Assembly (NCBI GenBank): GCA_003139615.1
Contig: PLJH01000035.1
Span: 18,292-82,291 of the forward strand
Direction of reading: 5' to 3'
DNA length: 64,000 bases
Source: Alphaproteobacteria bacterium
GTDB lineage: Bacteria > Pseudomonadota > Alphaproteobacteria > Micropepsales > Micropepsaceae
A program made the position numbers and the translations under genes. Positions 54,900 to 60,964 of the stretch are shown here, in pieces (within the stretch, counting starts at the first letter, position 1; every line of letters begins with the position of its first letter). The notes under the pieces were generated by a model. The model searched no databases. It saw only the letters and a list, made by a program, of their open reading frames with translations, and was not told where the DNA came from.

Positions 54900-55417
54900 C
54901 AGCTTCTCCCGAACTTCGCTTCGGCGTCGGACGCCAGCGCTTCGACGAAGCGATCGGTCGCCGTACTCGCGGCCGCAAACAGCTCGCGAGAATCAATCTC
55001 TATCGGTGGGATCGGCGAGCGATCCGTCGAGGGCGCGAGCACCGCGCGCTCGCGCGGACCAGCTGTATTGAAGATCGAAGGCCGCCCGGGAAAGCGTCTA
55101 CGCATCGCGTCGTCGAATGCAAGAATGTCGTTCCAGGCGGCATTCACCTGCATCACCAGGTCCTGATAGGCCTTTATCCGGCGCGGCAGCTCTTCGGCGA
55201 CCATGACGTCCGCGATAAGCACATCGCACTTCGCAATGGCAGCGGCCAATATCAGTTGCCGGCGGACGTGCTCGGCGCTTTGGTCGACGTCAGAGGCGCG
55301 CGCGCCGCCGGCGAGCGCGCCGATACGAACTCTGAGATCGGCAATGACAGACAGATGTTCGGCAAGAGCCTTGCGCGGCCGTGACGTCGGCTGAGTCTGA
55401 GCTGAGGAACCTTTCAT
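54899..55417 (-). CDS. Phage protein between tail chaperone and tape measure
   Basis: 172 aa, start MKGSSAQTQPTSRPRKALAE. Helical; KCDVLIADVMVAEELPRRIK and AWNDILAFDDAMRRRFPGRP. Its TGA overlaps the tape-measure ATG by one base. No known family recognised. The 5' end and preceding DNA of this gene have been copied upstream as part of the zinc-ribbon cassette duplication. Confidence 0.7.
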   Translation of the reverse strand: MKGSSAQTQPTSRPRKALAEHLSVIADLRVRIGALAGGARASDVDQSAEHVRRQLILAAAIAKCDVLIADVMVAEELPRRIKAYQDLVMQVNAAWNDILAFDDAMRRRFPGRPSIFNTAGPRERAVLAPSTDRSPIPPIEIDSRELFAAASTATDRFVEALASDAEAKFGRS

Positions 55418-55498
55418 GTCATGAAGTCCTTGAAAACGTCTCAGGATGTCGTCATCGGGCCGGTCGCTATGGGATCCGACGAATCCGAAATTCCCGGC

Positions 55499-55527
55499 TT
55501 CCGTATCTCGCGTTCACCGATTAAAAT
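55499..55527 (+). promoter_or_regulatory. Promoter of zinc-ribbon gene 1
   Basis: TTCCGT, 17-base gap, TAAAAT. The same boxes with identical spacing occur before gene 2 (56071-56099) although the spacer between them has diverged, which argues for selection on the boxes. About 23 bases separate the -10 from the ATG. Confidence 0.5.
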
Positions 55528-55549
55528 GTCCGCGAACCGGGGGCAGCAA

Positions 55550-55894
55550 ATGAAGTGTGCCTATTGCCTTGAAGAGATGAACGAGGGCGCGAGCGTCTGT
55601 CGAGCTTGCGGCCGCAAACAGCGCCATCCGCTCACTGACGATCAATGGAGCAACATCCTGTTCGGAGTCGGCGGCATCGTTCTCCTCGTGGCCTGCGGAA
55701 TCGGTTACGACCATTACGATGCGGCGGCCAAGAAGGCGGCTATCGATAAGGCGGTAACCTGCCTCCGTGCGAAAGGCTTCGGTGGAGCCCAGGATTTTCT
55801 GCCGAAGGATATGGATACGCTGGAATCGCGATTCCATATGGGTTGGCGCGAGAATCTCAAGCTGGCAGACAAGCTGGGCTGCCCCAGCACATAA
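55550..55894 (+). CDS. Zinc-ribbon / single-TM protein, cargo paralogue 1
   Basis: 114 aa. MKCAYCLEEMNEGASVCRAC gives a four-cysteine zinc ribbon (C3, C6, C17, C20), followed by a short linker and one transmembrane segment (about 35-53, LFGVGGIVLLVACGIGYDHY), then a ~60-residue helical domain containing VTCLRAKGF and a final KLGCPST. Start fixed by the conserved MKCAYCLE of all three paralogues. Plus strand inside the minus-strand late operon, with its own promoter. Likely a membrane protein with the ribbon in the cytoplasm; function unknown. Confidence 0.75.
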   Translation: MKCAYCLEEMNEGASVCRACGRKQRHPLTDDQWSNILFGVGGIVLLVACGIGYDHYDAAAKKAAIDKAVTCLRAKGFGGAQDFLPKDMDTLESRFHMGWRENLKLADKLGCPST

Positions 55895-55912
55895 TCGAAA
55901 CCCGCTCGGGAC

Positions 55913-55959
55913 TCGAATTCCAGCAATTCAGACTCCGGAAAATCCAGCGACAGATCGTT
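55913..55959. repeat. Copied 3' end of the tail chaperone gene
   Basis: 43 of 47 bases match 56880-56926, the genuine end of the frameshifted tail chaperone gene. On the minus strand it still encodes NDLSLDFPESELLEFES (true end: NDLSLDFLESELPEFEP). It is followed at 55983 by a copy of the start region of the 172-aa gene. These are scars of the cassette's tandem duplication. Confidence 0.8.
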
Positions 55960-56070
55960 CGGCTGCGCCGGAACCAAGGAATTTTTCATCTCATGAACTC
56001 CTTGAGAACGTTTCAGTTTGTCGTCATCGGACTGGTCGCGATCGGATCCGAACAATCTGAAATTCTCGGC

Positions 56071-56099
56071 TTCCGGATTTTGGGACTACCTACTAAAAT
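56071..56099 (+). promoter_or_regulatory. Promoter of zinc-ribbon genes 2 and 3
   Basis: TTCCGG, 17-base gap, TAAAAT, matching the element before gene 1 in both boxes and spacing. About 24 bases lie between it and the ATG. Gene 3 follows gene 2 after 35 bases with no such element, so it probably shares this one. Confidence 0.5.
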
Positions 56100-56123
56100 G
56101 GCCGCGAGCCGGGGGACCATCCG

Positions 56124-56483
56124 ATGAAATGCGCTTATTGCCTTGAGGACATGAACGAGGGCGCTACCGTTTGTCGCGCATGTGCGCGCGAGCAGCCGCT
56201 GCCTGCCGAACAGATTTCGGAACGCAGGCAGAGATTTTGGTTGATCCTGATCGGATCCGTTGTCGGTGTAGCGCTAGTCGGCTGGTTCGGCTGGATGATA
56301 CTCGATAATCTTGAGCGTTCCGCGGCGGCAAACGAGATTGCAAAGTGCGCACAGTTCCGGGGCGAGACGACCGTAACACCTTCATTCGTGAACTTCGAAT
56401 TCGACGAGCTATCGAATGGCCAGGGCTGGCGTACGGGAGAGATGGCAACTCGCATTGAATTGCGCTGTCCTTACATAAATTGA
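56124..56483 (+). CDS. Zinc-ribbon / single-TM protein, cargo paralogue 2
   Basis: 119 aa. Ribbon MKCAYCLEDMNEGATVCRAC with the same four cysteines as paralogue 1, a basic stretch ISERRQR, and a transmembrane segment at about 38-60 (LILIGSVVGVALVGWFGWMI). The outer domain differs (AAANEIAKCAQFRGETTVTP ... RTGEMATRIELRC), so the paralogues keep the ribbon and vary the C-terminal part. Confidence 0.72.
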   Translation: MKCAYCLEDMNEGATVCRACAREQPLPAEQISERRQRFWLILIGSVVGVALVGWFGWMILDNLERSAAANEIAKCAQFRGETTVTPSFVNFEFDELSNGQGWRTGEMATRIELRCPYIN

Positions 56484-56518
56484 TGCACTCTTAAGGTTCA
56501 AATTCGGAGAACCGAACG

Positions 56519-56863
56519 ATGAAATGTGCTTATTGCCTTGAAGAGATGAACGACGGCGCGACCGTTTGCCGGGTATGCCGCCGAACCCAACCTCGCCCAT
56601 TAACGAAGGGCCAACGCACCTTGTTGCTCTCGGTTGGCGGCATACTGTTGCTGGCAACAGCCGGCGTTGGTGCATATTTTTATTTCACACTGCCGCCCTA
56701 CGATCCTGAAATCGCAAGTTTTTCTCGCTGCGTGACGGCTAAGGGCATACCCCACTTCAGCGAAAGCAGTGTACGGGAACAACTGGACGCACTGGCGTCC
56801 GTGGACCACAAGAGCCGGGAATACAATCTAAACATCCTCAAGCGAACGATGGATTGTTCGTGA
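56519..56863 (+). CDS. Zinc-ribbon / single-TM protein, cargo paralogue 3
   Basis: 114 aa. MKCAYCLEEMNDGATVCRVC ribbon, transmembrane segment at about 34-56 (LLLSVGGILLLATAGVGAYF), and a C-terminal domain FSRCVTAKGIPHFSESSVRE ending RTMDCS that resembles paralogue 1 (a Cys, then a short helix, and a Cys near the end). Ribosome site CGGAGAACCGAACG. Its stop is 7 bases from the stop of the convergent chaperone frame. Confidence 0.72.
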   Translation: MKCAYCLEEMNDGATVCRVCRRTQPRPLTKGQRTLLLSVGGILLLATAGVGAYFYFTLPPYDPEIASFSRCVTAKGIPHFSESSVREQLDALASVDHKSREYNLNILKRTMDCS

Positions 56864-56872
56864 TGACGCTCG

Positions 56873-57573
56873 TTAGGGTTCGAATTCCGGCAGTTCTGAC
56901 TCCAGAAAATCCAGCGACAGATCGTTGTTTCCTTCGCTATCCTGCGCTGGCGTGTAGCCGAAATAGGAGGACGCGAATTCTTCGACCGGCGGGCGCAAGT
57001 GCAATTCCTTGTTCTGCGCCCTGAGGCGCGTCATGGTCAGTGCATCGAACCAATAGTCCGGTGTTCCGCCGAAATAGCGGCAAGCCCGCGCGATCAGATG
57101 CTCCCAGTCGGGCGGGCCTCGTCTTCCCCCGGGGATGGCGCGTCCCGGCGCGGCGCGAATTCGTACATGCGCGATTGCCGCCGCACGACATAGAAGGCGA
57201 GCAGCATTTCGGCGGGGCTCGTCGGCGTGTCGTAGAAGTCTTCCGCCATGAGCTTCGGGTGCGCCCGCGTCAAACCGATATAGACGATCTCGCACAGATC
57301 GCTGAATTGCTCGCGGGTGAATTTGTAGAGCCTTTCGAGAGTCGCGGTTCCGCGCCTGGCGTCAATCGCTCGCCTCTCGTCGTCCGAAAGCTCCGAATAA
57401 TTTTCGGGCAATCCCGCTGCCTTGTCCAATGCCCGCAGCACATCCGTGATGCGCTCGATGCGCTCGCCCGCATCGATCAGCTGGCGTGCGGCGAGTTCCG
57501 GAATCGGCCATTCTTGGCCGCGCCAGATGATAACGGGCATTTTTCTCGGATCGTATTCGGCCGGTGAGATCAT
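56873..57573 (-). CDS. Tail assembly chaperone, -1 frameshift extension product (G-T analogue)
   Basis: Predicted 233-aa protein: the first 149 residues are those of the short chaperone; at CCCGGGG (57133-57127) the ribosome slips back one base and continues GRRGPPDWEHLIARACRYFG to 56873, adding 84 residues ending NDLSLDFLESELPEFEP. The added domain (TPDYWFDALTMTRLRAQNKE) has no start codon of its own with a ribosome site, and begins to look protein-like only after the slip site. This is the known arrangement of lambda G/GT and many siphoviruses, located as expected between tail tube and tape measure genes. Confidence 0.75.
57082..57133 (-). promoter_or_regulatory. Programmed -1 ribosomal frameshift signal
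   Basis: Slippery heptamer C-CCG-GGG fits X-XXY-YYZ in the zero frame. After a 7-nt spacer comes an 8-bp stem (AGGCCCGC at 57119-57112 with GCGGGCTT at 57089-57082, one G-U pair) around a 22-nt loop; the zero-frame TGA lies in the loop. All parts and spacing are those expected of a frameshift site. Confidence 0.7.
57094..57573 (-). CDS. Tail assembly chaperone, short form (G analogue)
   Basis: 159 aa, zero-frame product. MPVIIWRGQEWPIPELAARQ at the N-terminus is a beta/alpha start common in tail chaperones; RLYKFTREQFSDLCEIVYIG and PTSPAEMLLAFYVVRRQSRM are helical. The last ten residues (after the slip site) are Glu/Arg-rich and read as shadow of the -1 frame. ATG overlaps the preceding TGA (ATGA). 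Confidence 0.75.
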   Translation of the reverse strand: MISPAEYDPRKMPVIIWRGQEWPIPELAARQLIDAGERIERITDVLRALDKAAGLPENYSELSDDERRAIDARRGTATLERLYKFTREQFSDLCEIVYIGLTRAHPKLMAEDFYDTPTSPAEMLLAFYVVRRQSRMYEFAPRRDAPSPGEDEARPTGSI

Positions 57574-57965
57574 GAATGGTTCACTCTATGGCTGACTTCG
57601 CGGACGGCATCCGGCGAGTCCACTTTTTGAATCGTGACCTTCGGAAGAAGCAGCGGCGACGAGAGATAGCGGTCGCCGAGCTTGCTTAAGGTCTCGAGCA
57701 GGTTCACACGGTGAAGCCGGATATCGGCGTAGGTGCTGCACGGAACCAGCGGCCGCGCGGTCGCCGGCGCGCCTTTTTTCGTCGGGCCGTCGGTCAACCG
57801 GCGGAAGCGGTATTCCGTGATCTTCTTCGCGACGAACTCGACGTCCTGTTGCACTTCAAGCCGCGAGCGCCGGAATGTCGCCATGATCGTCTCGATCGGC
57901 ACGCCATTGGCGACGTTCTCGAAGATCAGGCGGCGTTGCTCTCCGATGCCACGCGGTTCTTGCAT
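57570..57965 (-). CDS. Phage protein of unknown function after the tail tube gene
   Basis: 131 aa, start MQEPRGIGEQRRLIFENVAN. An earlier in-frame ATG at 57992 lies inside the hairpin repeat and would add residues encoded by it, so the later ATG is preferred. The first 55 residues (IETIMATFRRSRLEVQQDVE) look like a helix-turn-helix-type helical bundle; the rest is TYADIRLHRVNLLETLSKLG. No family recognised. Coupled to the chaperone gene by ATGA. Confidence 0.65.
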   Translation of the reverse strand: MQEPRGIGEQRRLIFENVANGVPIETIMATFRRSRLEVQQDVEFVAKKITEYRFRRLTDGPTKKGAPATARPLVPCSTYADIRLHRVNLLETLSKLGDRYLSSPLLLPKVTIQKVDSPDAVREVSHRVNHS

Positions 57966-57978
57966 GTTTCTCGTCTTT

Positions 57979-58108
57979 CCCCTCTTCCCCATTCGGGGGA
58001 GAGGGTCGGGGTGAGGGAGTCTCTATGCGAGGGGAGATGCCAGAGAGATTTGATGCTGCACGAGCACCCCCTCACCCTACCCTCTCCTCCGGTGGAGGAG
58101 AGGGAAAA
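57979..58108. repeat. Two-hairpin repeat, copy A (after the tail tube gene)
   Basis: About 130 bases with an inverted repeat at each end (CCCTCTTCCCC/GGGGGAGAGGG; CCCTCTCCTCC/GGAGGAGAGGG, 11-bp perfect) and long-range pairing between GGGTGAGG-type and CCTCACCC-type parts. Same sequence and orientation as copy B. Begins directly after the tail tube stop codon. Palindromes of the CCCTCTCCCC type are dispersed in many alphaproteobacterial chromosomes. Confidence 0.85.
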
Positions 58109-58109
58109 G

Positions 58110-58883
58110 CTACGCGGCTTCGGCGAACGAAAACGTCCCCAGCGTATCCGTCGTGTCGCAACCGGCTGAGAAGCTGAAGGGCGGCTTGCCGTAATCGCCC
58201 ATTTTCGTGCTGATCTCGTAATCCGTCGCGAGGCAGGAGTTGAGCGTGAGCACGTCCTGCTCGACCGCGCCGCCGGGCGGCGTCCAGGGGAACACCATCG
58301 CGGCGGTGAAGTTGCCGACCTTGCCCATCGGCTGGTTGGAGAGCGTCACGCTCTCGCCGGTCGAGGCGACCGAGTAGAGATACGAAATTTTCTTCGCGGT
58401 GCCTTCATCGCCGGTCGCGAAGGTATAGACGCCCGCAGCGACCATGTAGCTCTTGGCGGCTACCGGCGCCGATGCAACACGCGTCATGCGGTTGCCCGTC
58501 GTCACGTCAATGACGCCGAGATCCTGCGTCCACGTCGCCGAATTGGCGACGGTGATGATATACGGCGTGGTTCCGGCAACCGTGCCGAGTTCGTTGTCGG
58601 ACTCTGCGATCTGGCCGGTCGCGCCGGCGTCCGCAAACAGCAGATCGGTGAAAATGCGGGCATTCGTCGTGCCGGTCGTCACCTTGCCGGTCACGCTCAT
58701 CTCGCCGCTGGACACATCGGCCGCGAGCTGGTTGGGGCCGTAGATTTCCTTGGCGCCGCGCTTGAACGTGATCGATTGATCCTGGACCAGCCCGAAACGG
58801 ATGGGCGTGGGGTTGCTCGCATTGAGCGTGGCGAAGGCCTGGCCCGCGCCGAATAATTTCTTGCCGTTGAGAGGTGCAGTCAT
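58110..58883 (-). CDS. Major tail tube protein
   Basis: 257 aa, start MTAPLNGKKLFGAGQAFATL with AAGGAGTAACGCC ahead of it. Beta-rich throughout: VQDQSITFKRGAKEIYGPNQ, GEMSVTGKVTTGTTNARIFT, ISYLYSVASTGESVTLSNQP. Position after the terminator and before the frameshifted chaperones, size and composition all fit the tube-forming protein. One of the two genes directly followed by the hairpin repeat. Confidence 0.82.
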   Translation of the reverse strand: MTAPLNGKKLFGAGQAFATLNASNPTPIRFGLVQDQSITFKRGAKEIYGPNQLAADVSSGEMSVTGKVTTGTTNARIFTDLLFADAGATGQIAESDNELGTVAGTTPYIITVANSATWTQDLGVIDVTTGNRMTRVASAPVAAKSYMVAAGVYTFATGDEGTAKKISYLYSVASTGESVTLSNQPMGKVGNFTAAMVFPWTPPGGAVEQDVLTLNSCLATDYEISTKMGDYGKPPFSFSAGCDTTDTLGTFSFAEAA

Positions 58884-58887
58884 GGCG

Positions 58888-59061
58888 TTACTCCTTGGAA
58901 GTGGTGAGAGCGGTTTCAAGCGCGGCGAAGCGCTTCTTCAAATCGTCCTTGGCCTGGAAGGCCTGGTTGAAGGCATCTGTGTCGCGCGCGATGGGGCCCG
59001 ACGCAAAGTTCTGGTTGAACCACGCATCGACCATATCAACGACGTCCTGTTGGCTGGGCAT
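58888..59061 (-). CDS. Small phage protein upstream of the tail tube gene
   Basis: 57 aa: MPSQQDVVDMVDAWFNQNFA, then GPIARDTDAFNQAFQAKDDL and ending ALTTSKE. Strong ribosome site GGAGAAACCC. Amphipathic helices only. Its stop codon overlaps nothing, but the tail tube Shine-Dalgarno (AAGGAG) is formed by its last codons, a mark of co-evolved operon genes. Function unknown. Confidence 0.7.
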   Translation of the reverse strand: MPSQQDVVDMVDAWFNQNFASGPIARDTDAFNQAFQAKDDLKKRFAALETALTTSKE

Positions 59062-59073
59062 GGGTTTCTCCGT

Positions 59074-59514
59074 TCAATGATTGACGAGGATTTCGACAGG
59101 CAAGATCGCTTCGCACTGGCCGCTGAGGCCTTCGGCGATTTTCACATCGCCCGCGATGCGGCAATGCGTAACGAGGCCGCCGAGCGTCTGGTATTCGTCG
59201 GCAAACGGATCTGGCGCGATCGCATTCGTCACCGCATCGAGCAGCGGATTGAGGATGCTCGAGACGGCAGCCGTGGGGTCCGCCTGTTCGCAATAGATGA
59301 AGATCGCGCAGCTTAAGCTGACGACAGGCGGCATGCCCGGCGGTGCGATCCATTTCTCGCCCAGTTCGATCTGCAGCAGCGCCGGCTGCTGACCGGATGC
59401 GACGGCGGAATAGACCTTGATCCGCCGCGTCGCGGTTTCGAAATCGGCGGCCGCACTGACGAGCGCGAACAGCGCCGCGAAGATGTCTTCGCGCACGAAA
59501 CCGGGCTCAGCCAT
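59074..59514 (-). CDS. Tail terminator-type protein
   Basis: 146 aa, start MAEPGFVREDIFAALFALVS, overlapping the gp10-like gene by 8 bases. Pattern RRIKVYSAVASGQQPALLQI and SCAIFIYCEQADPTAAVSSI ... NPLLDAVTNAIAPDPFADEY, TLGGLVTHCRIAGDVKIAEG fits phage tail completion/terminator proteins that cap the tube (gpU-like). Assigned mostly from position between the gp10-like and tail tube genes. Confidence 0.6.
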   Translation of the reverse strand: MAEPGFVREDIFAALFALVSAAADFETATRRIKVYSAVASGQQPALLQIELGEKWIAPPGMPPVVSLSCAIFIYCEQADPTAAVSSILNPLLDAVTNAIAPDPFADEYQTLGGLVTHCRIAGDVKIAEGLSGQCEAILPVEILVNH

Positions 59515-59986
59515 GAGCGGCCTCCGCGACAACTTTGCGAATGCTGTCCACGATCTCGGGCGCGATTTCTGCCAGCGAAGACCGCATGAAGGAATGCTCC
59601 GGAATTTCCACAACGTGCGCGGCGGCTTTCATCGCAAACACGACCTTCCCGCCATATTCGAAGGCGAGCGCGCGCGCATTGACGGGCGCAATCTCCGGCA
59701 CTTCAATCTTTCCGCCATATTCCTGGATGCGGGTATATTTGAGCGCCGCGTCGGTCGTGACACCGTCGCTGAACGTGTCGCCAGAATCCGAAAGCCCTGT
59801 CTCGTGCAGGCTGTTCAACAGCGCGCCGCTGCGGACCTGCAGCACATCGCCGGATACTTTCTGCTGAACCTTCGACAGCAATTTGAGAGCGCCCGCCTGA
59901 ACCGCTTCTCGCACGCCGGCGCGCACTTTGTCCGGCAACGCGGCCAGTTTTGCGGTCGCGGAGCCCGTATCGACTTGAATATCCAT
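59507..59986 (-). CDS. HK97 gp10-like head-tail protein
   Basis: 159 aa. ATAKLAALPDKVRAGVREAV and VRSGALLNSLHETGLSDSGD match the HK97 gp10 family, as do YTRIQEYGGKIEV (conserved E-x-G-G) and a C-terminal EHSFMRSSLAEIAPEIVDSI. A connector-neck protein joining capsid and tail. Confidence 0.82.
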   Translation of the reverse strand: MDIQVDTGSATAKLAALPDKVRAGVREAVQAGALKLLSKVQQKVSGDVLQVRSGALLNSLHETGLSDSGDTFSDGVTTDAALKYTRIQEYGGKIEVPEIAPVNARALAFEYGGKVVFAMKAAAHVVEIPEHSFMRSSLAEIAPEIVDSIRKVVAEAAHG

Positions 59987-59990
59987 GACC

Positions 59991-60803
59991 TCAGACCGGC
60001 AACAGATTCTTGTAAGGCTGCAGCATGGCTTCGATCAGCGGCGTGAAACGCGTTGTGTCGAAGGCGACCGTTTCGTTGCCGCCCAGCGAATGCGTGCGCT
60101 CACCGATGCGCTCGGAATATTTGAAACGTTCCGATACGAGTTCGATGCAGGCGTCTGCGAGGTCCGATGGGATGAAGCCGTAAGAAATCAGAACCGACGC
60201 GCCATTGTCACCCGTGTTGAAATCGTAAGTCCCCGGTGTCGCGCCGAGCGCGTATTGACCGACGGCCGGCGCACTCGCGACATTCTCCAATGCGCCGCCG
60301 TTCGCATAAGCGACGCCGATGTCGGACGCCCAGGCGCCGAACGGCGCATTCACGGTCGCTGTGCCGCCCGAAACCGTCTGTGGTTCCGCGGCGACCTGAT
60401 AGCCGCTTTGATAGGCGATCGACACGCTCTGCGCGCCGGTCGGAAACGAATAGCCTCGGAGCGACAATGCCTGCGGCCTGCCCGGCGGCGCGCCGTCCCA
60501 TTGTTCGAACACGTAACCCGTGCCGAATTCCGAGCCGGCGGAACAGGGCGGTATCGTCTTTTCGCAGGCGACAACCGAAGCGACCGAGATGACAGGCCAT
60601 TGCTTCAAGATCAGCGACGTGCCGCCATTGCCGTCGCGGATTTCGGTGACGGTGCGCGGTAAAAGTTGCGGACGTTGCAGATAGGAATAGATATCCCGGC
60701 TCGCCCGCGTGATCAGGCTCGCGAGCAGCGAATCCGAATTCGTATCCGTTCGCCCCAGCCAAAGCTTGACGTCGGCCAGCCGGCAAAGATCGTTCAGAGG
60801 CAT
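59991..60803 (-). CDS. Head-tail connector (gp6-like)
   Basis: 270 aa, start MPLNDLCRLADVKLWLGRTD; an upstream in-frame ATG lies inside the hairpin repeat. First 50 residues are the DNA-packaging/adaptor pattern LLASLITRASRDIYSYLQRP; the middle has beta segments (SLRGYSFPTGAQSVSIAYQS), and the end has SDLADACIELVSERFKYSER, the typical adaptor C-terminal helix. Longer than usual because of an inserted beta domain at about 130-200 (TVSGGTATVNAPFGAWASDI). Confidence 0.75.
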   Translation of the reverse strand: MPLNDLCRLADVKLWLGRTDTNSDSLLASLITRASRDIYSYLQRPQLLPRTVTEIRDGNGGTSLILKQWPVISVASVVACEKTIPPCSAGSEFGTGYVFEQWDGAPPGRPQALSLRGYSFPTGAQSVSIAYQSGYQVAAEPQTVSGGTATVNAPFGAWASDIGVAYANGGALENVASAPAVGQYALGATPGTYDFNTGDNGASVLISYGFIPSDLADACIELVSERFKYSERIGERTHSLGGNETVAFDTTRFTPLIEAMLQPYKNLLPV

Positions 60804-60828
60804 TGTGGATTCCGATTTTGAAAACATT

Positions 60829-60957
60829 CCCCTCTTCCCCGCAGGGGGAGAGGGTCGGGGTGAGGGGGTCTCGATGCGAGGCAAGATGCTTGAGAGATTT
60901 GATCCTGCACGAGCACCCCCTCACCCTGCCCTCTCCCCCGACGGGGAAGAGGGAAAG
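60829..60957. repeat. Two-hairpin repeat, copy B (after the major capsid gene)
   Basis: Same element and orientation as copy A: terminal palindromes CCCTCTTCCCC...GGGGAGAGGG and CCCTCTCCCCC...GGGGAAGAGGG, with GATGCGAGG, GAGAGATTTGAT and CTGCACGAGCACCCCCTCAC in between. It fills the gap between the capsid stop (7 bases away) and the connector gene. Confidence 0.85.
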
Positions 60958-60964
60958 TGTCCCT

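Noticed and set aside
55714..56055. Minus-strand frame of 113 codons ending in the zinc-ribbon gene 1 region
   Set aside because: Its middle is the copied chaperone end and its start the copied 172-aa gene region; it is a duplication scar read through, with no ribosome site.
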